Assembly (NCBI GenBank): GCA_003952965.2
Contig: CM025853.1
Coordinates: 12,835,204-12,899,203 of the forward strand
Length of the DNA: 64,000 nt
Origin: Morella rubra
Taxonomy: Eukaryota > Streptophyta > Magnoliopsida > Fagales > Myricaceae
Direction: 5' to 3'
Shown in pieces: positions 49,501-61,500 of this stretch. Every line of letters begins with the position of its first letter. Position 1 is the first letter of the stretch. The translations under genes were made by a program, and so were the position numbers. The notes beneath the pieces were generated by a model. That model ran no database searches and was not told where the DNA came from. It saw only the letters and a program-made list of their open reading frames with translations.

Positions 49501-52500
49501 CCGTCAAGACCTCAAGCGTTGTCTTATAGTAATGGACACAGCTATAAAGCTGAGGTTACGGCTTATGGGAAGATCGACAAAGCAACAAGATACTAAGCAA
49601 AACACACGAAGGACCTTTTATTAATATCGAGGTATTACAAAGAGGACCCACTTTCTATAATGTACATACTAAAGGTAAACTGCAGTGGAAAACTAAGAAA
49701 AACATAAAGCGAAGATCTCTAATCTTCATCATCAGTGTTATCCAAGTCTGAGATGTTGATGTAATTATCTGAGTGCGGAGTGATCCATCTATGTCCTCGT
49801 CCCTCTATCAGGACATCTAGGTCACGTGTGACATACACACGGAAAGTCAGCTCCAGAGTGATAAAGCCATGTTGAATGGCTTTGGTGAACTCACCTAAAT
49901 AAACTTCAGACATCTGCTAAAGAAATTTTTTTATCAAACAACGGTGAGTCCAAATGACTCAGTAAAGCCAGCGGTTAGTACAATAGAATAGCAGATAGAA
50001 TAAAAGGTATTGAAGAAACCCGTTCAACAATAAAATCTCAACAGAATATGAAAGTAATTGAAAATACTCAGTTTTCTCAAAAATGATCTTTTCCTTTTTC
50101 CATTTTCAATTTCGATCACCACTATTCTCACTCCCAGAGTGAATCACTTGGCCAGAGTGACTGGTTACAAGTAACCTACCGTATCTTTGCAGCAGTACTC
50201 CTAGAGTACAATACGGCCTCAAACTCCCAGAGTGAGTTATCCTAACAAAGGATCTTTCTGCGTACGACGGAGAGGCCAGAATGTCACAACAAGTGAACAC
50301 ATCATGTTGTGTACAGTACTGTCACGTCTTCACAGTATTACGTTAAGTATGCATGTCTCATGTCAACGCCCATACATATCACTCATGATATGCAACACCT
50401 TAACCATACTTGAACATCAAATATTCCTTTCCAACGTACAAGTTAAGTGTGCATGTCTCATATCAACGCCCATACATCTCATTTATGATATGCAACACCT
50501 TACTCGTTTCCATCATCACAACATTATAAAACAGTTCTCAAAGGAAAATGTTGTGAAGGCAAAAACAACACTTTGATTTCTCGATTAAAAACCGGCTTAA
50601 TCACCACGTAGAAAATACTAATTTTGACATGAAAAAGTATTGAAATCAAAAGGAAAGAAATATGTTCAAGCTTTGAAAAACAACTTTCAAAAGAAATTTT
50701 GAAAAGAAACGGATCAAAGTTGAAAAACAATTTGAAAACGAATTGAACTTTGAAAATGATACTTTTTTGAAAGGACGAGCTTGCTCTTCGTCAACAACAC
50801 GAAGAACATGAAGAACCATATGAAGAATAGAAAAATGCTAATCAACATCAAGAGATGCTAGAATAATAAAGACGAGATTCACAATAATCATCTTGAAAAC
50901 TTGAATCGAAATCAAAGATAACCAACTAAACTTTACCTCTAAGCGAGTTCGATCTTCACTAATCTTCACTAATCGATTTCCTCCTCCTTTTTCCCACTTC
51001 ACTTCACTTTTTCTCTCAAGATTTAACTCACAAAAATTCAGATTGAATGGTGTACTCTTCAAAGGTTGAAATCCACTCTATAGGCTAGCACACTAGGCTA
51101 CATTTCATCTATCCTATATATTGGCATTATTATTCTAGGTGCAGTCTCCTAGGTCTCCTATCCGTAATTCATCTCTATCCATCAATTCCTCTATCCACAA
51201 ATCGACCTATCAAGTTTCCGAAAAATAAAAAGTCTCCAAAATTGAACCATAAGCTTGTGGATGAACTCCCGACATATTAGTAGAATAAAAATCATGTGGT
51301 TCGGTTTTTGAGACAAAAACGTCCTACTTGTTTAAAAAATTAAATTGATCCAATATGAGCTCCTCAACATTCTGAACAACAAGAGCAAACTCTTCTCTAA
51401 TCAGGTGGAACTTACCTCCGGTATGTTGATTAACGTACTAATCTCTTGAATCAATGTGAACTCTAATGTCTAATCAAAACTTAGTATCTCAAGTACTAAA
51501 TAATCTCTCTTAGTCACTAATTATTCCCTAATCTCACTACCAATCTCAAACAAGAGAGCATAAACCATATGCATGTGATGTTTGAAAGCTCGGGGTATGA
51601 CATTGGGCTTTTTCTGGGATTTATAGTCCTAACGATGAATCTAGCTGGAGACTTTTGTGGGATGAGTTGACGGGAGTGTATTCGTGGTGGAGTATCTAGT
51701 GGTGTATAGGTGGAGATTTTAACATTACTCATTTTCCTGGTGAGAGGACGGGAAATGGTGGAGTTGGTAAAGCTATGGATGATTTTTTTGATTTTATTTC
51801 AGATTGTGGGTTGTTGGATATTCCATTGTTTGGAAGCTCTTATATGTTGTCTAATGGTCGTGTTGTTCAATCTTGGTCTAGGATTAATTGGTTCCTTTTT
51901 AGCATGGATTGGGAGATGTTGTATCCGGAGGTCATACAATGTTGCTTACCTTGTATGTATTCTGATCACTTCCCTTTACTTTGGAAAGCGGTACTTTTGG
52001 TGGTGGGAAGAAGCCTTTTCGCTTTGAAAATATGTGGTTGAAGGATGGTTTTGTGGAGCGCAAGGGGGTGGTGGAGTAGTTATTAGTTTTCTGGGTCCTT
52101 TAGTTTTGTGATGAATTTGAAATTGAAGGCTTTGAAGTGTGATCTTAAAGTTTGGAATAAGGAGGTTTTTGGCATTGTTAGTGTTCGAAAGATGGATTTG
52201 TTTAGAGAGTTGTCTATGTTGGAAGGGTTGGATGAGGAAGGGGGTTTAGATGAGGCGGGTTTGGAGAGAAAGATTGTGATTAATAGGGAGTTAGATTGTC
52301 TGATTGACTTGGAAGAAGTAAGTTGGAGGCAGAAATCTCGAGCCTTGTGGCTTAAGAAGGGGAATAAATGTACCAAATTTTTTCATCGAGTTGCTAATCG
52401 AATAGGAGATTCAATTCCATCTCTCATTTGGTGGTGTTGAGGGTGTCGAGGTGTATAATCCGAAGGATATTTCTGACCAGATGGTTCACTTTTATTCTTC

Positions 52501-55500
52501 TCTCTATGAAGAACCTTTTTTGTGGCGCCCTAAGTTGGATGATCTGGAGTTTGACTCTATTTCTGGGGAGGAGGTTGAAAGTCTGTAAAGGCCATTTGAG
52601 GAGGATGAGGTTTATGGGGTGGTTCATGGTCTAATGGGATAAAGCACCGGGTTCGGATTTTCTATTGCTTTTTATCAGTCTTGTTGGGATGTCATTAAGG
52701 ATGATGTGCTCTCCGTGTTTAATGAGTTTGCTAGGTGCGGCATGTTTGTCGAAGTATGAATTCCTCTTTCATTGTTCTTATACCTAAGAAAACGGGAGTA
52801 GTTGAGTTGAAAGATTTCGTCCTATTAGTTTGGTGAGAGGTGTTTACAAAATTTTAGTAAAGGTGTTGGCCAATCGGCTGAAACTTGTGCTTTCTAAATT
52901 TATCTCCTCCTCTCAGAATGCTTTCGTGAGGGGCCGACAGATTTTGGACTCGGTGTTGATTGCGAATGAATGCCTTGATTCTCGGTTGAGGTCGAATGAG
53001 CTGGGAATGTTGTGTAAATTAGATATCCAGAAAGCTTATGACCATGTGAATTGGAAATTCTTGTTGTATTTGCTAAGGCGTTGTGGGTTTGGTGATAAGT
53101 GTCATTGTTGGATACACTTTTGCATCTCATCAGTTAAATTTTCGGTGCTTGTCAATGGATTGGCCGAGAGGTTTTTCGGTAGTACTCGTGGTTTACGACA
53201 AGGTGATCCACTCTCTCCTCTTTTATTTGTCATTGTCATGGAAGCCTTTTCACACATGTTGGAGAAGTTAGTTTCCCATTGGATGATCACTGGGTTTAAG
53301 GTGGGTGGTGTTAGTGGGGAAGGTATTGGTGTTTCCCATTTATTATTTGTTGATGACACTCTTGTTATGTGTGGGGCAGGATGTGGAGCAGTTTAGAAGT
53401 CTTCGGTGTTTATTATGTGTTTTGAGGCAGTTTCGGGTTTGAAAATTAATCTTTCAAAGTCAGAGGTGATTCCGATTGGCAATGTTAGTAATGTGCAAGA
53501 GTTGGCTTCGATTATGGGGTGTAGAATTTCTGCATTGCCTATTACTTATTTGGGTCTTCCTTTGGGAGCTAGATCTAAAAGTGTGCATATTTGGGATGGT
53601 ATTTGAAGAGGATGGCTAGGAGGTTGGCTAGATGGAAGAGAATGTTCTTTTTAAAGGTGGAAGGTTGACATGATTAAATCCACCCTCTCTAGCTTACCTA
53701 CTTACTTTTTATCTCTTTTTCCCATTCCATCATCTGTGGCTCTAGAATTGAGAAATTGCAAAGGGATTTTTTATGGGGTAGCGATTTGGGGGATCACAAA
53801 TTTCATCTTTTGAAATGGGAAAAAGTTTGTTCTCCTCTTCATTCTGAAGGGTTGGGTCTTCGGAGATTGTTGGTGTTTAACAAAACTTTGTTTGGGAAAT
53901 GGTTATGGCGTTTTGCCATTGAGAGGGATAGTTTATGGAGGGTTCTTATTGCAGCAAAGTTTGGCACAATGGTGGGAGATTGGATCTCTTTGCCTTCTCG
54001 AGGTTCTTGTGGGGTGAGTTTATGGAAGCATATTCAGAAGGGTTGGGATTCCTTTGCTACCCATATTCGCTTGTGGTGGGTAATGGGTGTAGGGTGAGGT
54101 GGGTAATGGGTGTAGGGTGAGGTTTTGGCATGATGTTTGGTGTGGAGATATTCCTCTTTGTTGTTTGTTTCCTGTTGTGTTCTCTTTGGCTCGGTGTAAG
54201 GATGGGATGGTGGCGGATTATTTGTCGTATGATACACTTTCTTTGGTTTGGGATATTCAGTTCTTGAGATCTGCAAATGATTGGGAAATGACAGAATTTA
54301 CAGCTTTCTTTCCACTCTCTACGCTATGGTTGTTTGTCGGAATAGTGAAGACAAGTTGGTTTGGAGGGGAGCTAAGGATGGCGTTTTCACTGTGAAAGCT
54401 TTTTATCCTCAATTTCTGGTGTACGTCACAGTTGTTTCCTTGGCTTGGGGTTTGGCTAACTAAGGTACCTATGAGAGTTTCTTTTTTTGTTTGGGAGGCT
54501 ACGCATGCTCGGAACTTGACTATTGATAATCTTTGGAGTTGAGATGTTTATGTTACGGATTGGTGCTATTTATGTAAGAGGGATAGTGAGTTTGTCGACC
54601 ATGTTCTACTACACTGTCCTATGGCACGCTCAATTTGGGCGTATGTTTTTCACATTTGAATCTTCATTGGGTAATGCCGGCAAGGTGTTTGATGTGTTGC
54701 TATGTTGTGGGAGAGAAGTTTAAGGACCCTTTGGCTAAGGCAATTTGGAATATGGTTCCATCTTGTGTTTGGTGGTGTCTTTGGAGGGAACGAAATAGTC
54801 GTTGTTTTGAGGATTTCGGATCGTCGGTGGTTCATTTGCAGGGTGCTGTTATGCATTATCTTTTTTGTTGGTTTCTGCCATGGGGGGGAGGGGGGGGGGT
54901 CGTTTTCTTGATTTTCAGATATCATTAGCTTCTTTGTTGTATGTTCTAAGTGTCTTCAGTACAATCTTTGTATTGTTTTCACTCTTTATTTCTTTTAATA
55001 AATTGATCTTACTTATAAAAAAAAAATGTTTGAAAAGCCAGCTTGCCCAAGTTGCAGCCCAAACTGAGCCATATAGACTTGCTGGACTGTGTTAAGTAGG
55101 AGTTGATCTCGGTAACAATTTGGTCTCTGCTTAAAGCTATTGCATAAGGAAAGTTGGCCACACCGTGTCGAGTTGTTTGGGAAACCGTCAACTCGAATTG
55201 GCTTTTTTTTTTTTTCACCCCCCAAATATTGTGGAACATTGTCATTGTGGCGTACTCAGATTTCTTCTTCCACTAGAGGATAATATTGGGGCTTGCACGT
55301 GATAAGATTGAGGAGGAGATGGAGGTTGGTTGTGAGGGGTGTGGCAGAGAGAATTTGGAGTGGGAATTAATAATAAATATTTAGGAATGGGTTGGAGTGC
55401 TTAGACAATTTGTTTGAAGAACCCCCCCGGGAGGGGGGGAGTGTGTTTGTAGTGAGGTACAGTGAATTTGACATTAGTTGGAGCAGATAGACTACAGTCC

Positions 55501-58500
55501 CATTTGTTTTTTATTTTTGTGCAATTTATCAATCAGATATGATCGGGGATGATGAATGATATGAACCCACAAAAAATGTCCACCTTCGGTTCTGAAGTGA
55601 AGTGAGAACGGGCTTGTATGTGACTGATGATATATTTGGGAAGTTTTGATGTTCAATGAATTTTCTCCGATTTTTAATGGCAGAAGATGATTCTTTTTTT
55701 CCAAAAGTGATGAAAAGTTCTGAGAAAAAGAGCATTTATCCATTGTCTTTCCCTTAAATCTAGACTAGCTTCTCTTTCAGGTTTAACCAATCGGTTCTTT
55801 CTGAAAATTTGAATCCACCATTGACCATTCAAGGACATTTTAAGAAGAGTATTTTGTTGAAAATTGTGGTATTAATATAGACGTGCATCTGTTTTCGGAT
55901 GGAGTAATAATATACTCATCTCATGATGCTGATGTCATGGTATGGACACATTCTGATGCTTGACCCTCTCCCTCTCCTAGTTTTGTGACTGGGGATCTAG
56001 TCAATGATGTTATTCATCTAGCCAATCAACGCATTCAAGCCTCTATCCTGATTAAATTTGCGTGATTTCCAAATATTGTTCTTAAGTATCTGAAACTAAG
56101 GTCATTGTGGCACATGGAATGAAGGAAACATTGTACTCTACATACCCTTAATTGTTTATAAGACAAGGTTCGACCCTATGAATGATAAAACGTCATAAGA
56201 TAGTTTCTGTTAAAATCATTATCAGATCCGGAGATATAAGGGAAGAAATATTTAGAGTTACTTCGATCTATATTTTTCAAGAAGTATAAATGAAGAAAGA
56301 CTAAAGTTTTGGATCAACAGAATTACCGTGATGGAAAAAGAGTATCACAAGGTTGGGCTATATCTAGAACACTGGTGGCTAGTATGGTAGTGAATTTAGG
56401 AAACTCTGTTCTCATATATTACTTTGTGTTGGATCATTGAGGTGCAGTCTTCTATTGTGCAGCTTTGATTGAATCTTCCTTGTTAACATAGGCACAATTT
56501 CTCTCATGATTATGATATTGCAATTTTCCTTTTCTTTTTATCTTTTCATCTTTTTCTTTTTTCTACCTGCTATCTGCTTTTTATGACTGGTTGGTTGTTC
56601 CAAATATGTGGTGTCTTATCCTTAGGAGTGAGATTATATCGTTACGATCAGAGCGTGATAAGGTGGCCCTGGAAGCAAATTTTGCTAGAGAGAGACTTCA
56701 TGGCCTTATGAAGGAATTGGAGCATCAGGTGATTGCATGCTCTCTCCTTCCCTCCCTCCCTCTCTCTCCATCCCATACCCCTTCCCCAATGGTTATGTCC
56801 CATTTATTATCTTCTAGACATTCTGTAGCATGTCATGGCTGATTTGTGGAGTTACATGTGATCTATGACATACCAGAGAACTGAAACCAATGGAATTTTG
56901 GGTAGAAATGTGGAGTTTTCGCAATTAATAATTGATTACCAGCGAAAGCTACGTGAAAGTTCCGAATCTCTGCATGCTGCTGAGGACCTTTCTCGGAAGC
57001 TGACTATGGAGGTGAAGCTTTCATCAACTATCTGTTGAAATGGATCACCAGTGATAGCACTCACGTCATTTCTTGTAAATCAATAGGTATCTGTTCTGAA
57101 GCATGAAAAGGACATGTTATTAAATGCTGAAAAGAGAGCTTGCGATGAAGTTCGTGATTTGTCAGCGAGGGTGCATCGTCTTCAGGTTGGGATTATAGAA
57201 TTTTTAACTTTTTCCAACAGATGTAGTGCTTGTTCTCATACAATTGTATGCAGGCTAGTTTGGATACAATTCAGAGTGCAGAGGAAGTTCGTGAGGTATC
57301 TCATCTTGTTTAGCTTTTTACCGTTTCCAATTACTGGTGCCACATACGGGATACAGCACGTAATTTGGTTATATGATTTGATTTCTTCTTGGGCACTACA
57401 GGAGGCAAGAGGTGCTGAGAGGAGAAAACAGGAGGAGCACATAAAGCAAGTTGAGGTTTGTCTCATAAGTTCTTCACCATTATGTTGCTGGTTGATCTTT
57501 GTTTGATGCTGATCTAGATTTCCATTTAGTGGTTTTGTCTGGTGATGCTTGGCATTATCATCATCATCTTCTTTTTTGGAGATTGCAAACTTTTTTTGCC
57601 ATGCATCCCATAGACGTGATTTTATTACAACTCAAAAGTTCTTGACAATGGAGAACCAACTTTAATTGTGTTGTGATCCCGAATGGCATATAGAGAGAAT
57701 GGGCTGAGGCTAAGAAAGAGCTGCAAGAACAGCGGGACAATGTCCGAAACCTCGCAGTAGACCGTGAACAAACGATAAAAAATGCGATGAGACAAGTTGA
57801 AGAAATGGGGAAAGAGTTAGCTAATGCTTTGCGTGCTGTTGCAGCTGCTGAATCCAGAGCTGCTGTTGCTGAGGTGTTTCTCTCCTTCGTTTTTGTTTCT
57901 TGCTTTTTTTTTTTTTGGCAGGGGGGTTTGTTATTTTTTGAATTCATTGCTGCATTATAGCAGCATGTTATTGCAATTGTCCTCATATGAATTTTTGTTG
58001 GCTCTTGCTTTCGTGCCATACAATTCATTATGGTTCATTTCTTCGGTTTGATCACTCAGATGAAGCTGTCTGATCTAGAGAGAAAGTTCAAACCTTCAGA
58101 TGCTAAGGTAAAATATCCAATGACCATTGTTTTACGTCTTTAAGTACATATTTATCATTAGGAGTTTGCATCTAAGCTTTCTTTGCCCCATGCTGATTAC
58201 TTTAGTCTTCTGTGACATACTATATAAAAGGGGAAATAGTATGTAGAAAGGCTGCAGTTATAAATTTATGTGCATTGAAGACTAGTCATGTTATAGCTGT
58301 CCTGATGTATAGCATTCTTTTATTGCATGGACTCATATAACCATTTGTGATTGTGAAGATTAAATTGTCCTGCTGAGGAATCAAATGTGTTTCTTGTTGT
58401 CACTGAGCGTTAGCTCAAGTGGCACCTCCTCCCCTGGGGGAGGGTTAGTTCCTGGGGTTGAATCCCCCTACCCGCAGGCTCTGTCCTGCTCTCCACTTTG

Positions 58501-61500
58501 ACTAAAAAAAAAAAATTCTTGTTTAGGATTTTGTTATAAAGATAGAGGAAAAGAAAGACACGTTTGCTATTTTGACATTCTCATTAATTTCCAAGTGAGT
58601 ATTAGTACTTCGAGATAGGTTGACAATGTTAGCCCTCTAACGATTGTCTTTGTTGTTATCCCATTCCGCTCATCTAGCATGCCAACCCTAACTGTCATTG
58701 TTGCTGACTCAAGTGAGGTTAGCATGCTAGACAAGTGGAATGTCGGCAGGTTGAAAAATACCTTAGTTGAGGCCTGTAGGGATAGGAGATAGATGTTGCC
58801 ATGGGAAAGCATACTTCATTAATTTGTTTTCTCATTTTGTTCGGTTGTTCATCTGGATATGGACGCAGGATGTTGACAGAGATGGTGGTAGTGAACCTTC
58901 CTCTTTCTTGAGTAACGAGGTCAGTGTTGTTTATTCTCTATCTAATACCTCTCTGACTATTAATTTTAGGGATGAGCAGCTATTGTTTGAGAAGTTTAAT
59001 TAATTTGCAGAAATTGATTGGATGTTTGTTGTTCTCTTATCATATGTTCGCCTGTTCATCTCAATGGAAGCATCTGTTTCTCTTGCATATTCTATATTTC
59101 CTGCTGTACATAGCTATTCCAGATATACTCCCACTTTTTATTTTTATATCATCGTTTGGTTTTCCAGAGGTTTCAGGGGTCCTCTGGCGTTCCTTGCAAT
59201 GGAAATGTGTGTCGAAGTAAAAGGAGCCTAATAATTCTTGAAACAATGGTGGAGTCTTAATGGAGATCTGCTGGTGCAAGTTGCTTATAAGGACACCAAT
59301 TAAGTTTGGGCAAAATAATATTAAGATTTCCTGACCATTTCTAGATAACTTTTTGTGCCAGTTTTTTACTACCTATTTTGTCTAATTCTCCACATGTCTT
59401 GGGCCTTGTGTCTTGAACTCATGTATCTCGCTTGGGTACAGAACTTGCGCATGATTCGGGTATTATATAGTGTGGGAGTCAGAATCCTTTTGCTGTGTAT
59501 TGAGGCCTACCCCACTAATGTCTATATTCTTATGCGGTGTATATGAGTCCACACTAAAACATCCGGAAGTTTGTTGAATCTCTTAGTGATCTAGCAATGA
59601 GTTGATTTGTTCTTAGACATTTTCACTGCTGTATTTCTTCTAAGGTGATATTGTAGTAACTGGAGAACAGGCATGGCTTTGCTGCGTTTTTGTCACTTTT
59701 GAGATTTCTTCCGTGTCTACACATTTTATTGTGTTGGATATGTACCCTGTCGTTTGTGTTTGACATTTTGGTCGAATTCTCTCCAGATTGTTGATGAATT
59801 GCGTATGGCAAAGGAAGAGATTGCAAAGTTGAAAGTGGAATCGGAGGCTAACAAGGATCACATGCAACAGGTGCTTATTTTACTCCTTCAAGTGCTTCAA
59901 TATTTTATTTTGCATTAAACTGATAGGTTAAATATATTTCATTCTCCAGTATAAAAGCATTGCCCAGGTGAATGAAGATGCTTTAAAACAGATGGAATGT
60001 GCCCATGAAACCTTCAAGAATGAGGTATTGCAGTCTTATGTGAATTTAAAACTGATGGAAGGTGCCCATGAAACCTTCAAGAATGATGTGTCGTGGTCTT
60101 ATGTTAATTTGATATTTGACTTCCTAATTTGTTTTAATTTTCCTGTTATTTGTTCTGCCATTTCATATGTTCTGCAGGCAGACAAACTAAAGGAATCACT
60201 AGAAGCTGAACTTCTTTCACTTAGAGAGAGGGTTTCCCAACTTGAGTATGAGTCTAGTATGAAATCTGAAGAACTAGCTTCTGCAACTGCTGGGAAAGAG
60301 GAGGCCTTTTCTTCTGCTTTAGCAGAAATCACAACTCTAAAGGAGGAATCATCAATTAAAACGTGAGTTTTTGTCATCCATGTACTCTGGACACGACTGT
60401 CAGGTTTGGTGTCTAATATTCTGTTTCTCCTTGTAGTTCCCAAATTTTGGTTTTGGAAATTCAAATTTCTGCCTTGAAAGAGGACTTGGAGAAGGAGCAT
60501 CAGCGATGGCGTGCTGCTCAAGCCAATTATGAAAGACAGGTTACTGATTTAGATTTTGTACATGTTAGCTGGTTTTAGATAGATAAGCAATTTTTGTGAT
60601 TTATGGTTTATATGACTGCTGGGAAAACAACGAAGCACTATTAACATCTAAAGCAATTTTTGTCAAGATGCTCTTTGAAGTGTAGTTTATGGCAATCATC
60701 AATTACTCCGAAGTTTTGTTAACATGGGTGTCCGTTTCATGCTTAAAGTCATCATTCCCTGACTTCTATCTTTACTGCGCATCAACTGGAGCTTCATCCT
60801 CAATTTGGATATTTGGTTCTGGAAGATGTTTTTTAGTGGTCCTGTTTATCATAGTTTATTGTGCTCTTCATATGCATAAGATCCACATCATTTATCACCT
60901 TTTGCAAACCATTCCTATTTTTTCCAGGTCATCCTGCAGTCAGAGACTATTCAGGAATTGACAAAAACATCACAAACATTGGCTTCACTTCAAGAGGAAG
61001 CATCTGAATTGCGGAAATTGGCAGATGCACTAAAAAGTGAAAATGTACCTGTCCTAAGCTGTACTGCTTTTGTTTAGCTGTTTTTCATATTTTGGATATA
61101 TGTGCATCTTAGTCTTTTTTTCTTCTTAGTGTGCCTTGTTTTTTCATATACATCAAATGATTATTGACAAACTGGCTAGTCTTCTGAATAGGATATTTTG
61201 GAATGTTGCGCCCCTCCCCCCATCTCTCTCTTAAAGAAGAAAAAAAGAGAGAAAATAACTGGCTTTAGCCTGGTTTTTTCTCTTTCAGAGTGTCAATAAA
61301 CAAGTAGTAGTTTTAGTTGTCTCCATTAGACCGGATTACCTATATGTGCCGGTACTAAATTTTTAAGCAGTCGCTGTGGGTACTTCTTGTGCCCAGTTTT
61401 ATTTGGCTCTCTATTTAAATTTATTGTCTTAACATCTATGTTGATAGGACTTCTCATTTTCATGCTTTACAGAATGAATTGAAGAATAAGTGGGAAATAG

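Larger units (their letters stand above)
48443..56625 (+). other. NUA: NUA intron 20, 8.2 kb, with LINE and solo LTR
   Basis: The donor is GTAAGT after KS-R (split codon AG/G) and the acceptor TTAG before [12 protein letters not shown]. The codon rejoins as Arg, as the family requires. The intron holds a LINE (about 49070-55026) split by an LTR-like insertion (49487-51602). Sequence at 48443-49060 and 55030-56625 is non-coding; a poly-T run lies near 55203 and G/C-homopolymer runs near 55418-55440. Confidence 0.85.

Noticed and set aside
50335-50500. CRISPR-like spaced repeat
   Set aside because: Only two diverged copies, inside an LTR, in a plant genome.
58399-58515. tRNA gene
   Set aside because: A/B boxes are present but there is no cloverleaf, and the A-tail and target duplication mark a SINE.
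60025-60177. Treating 59968-60366 as one continuous exon
   Set aside because: The donor at 60025 and acceptor at 60177 reproduce the conserved NUA protein. The through-reading adds hydrophobic sequence absent from the family. Kept as a possible isoform only.
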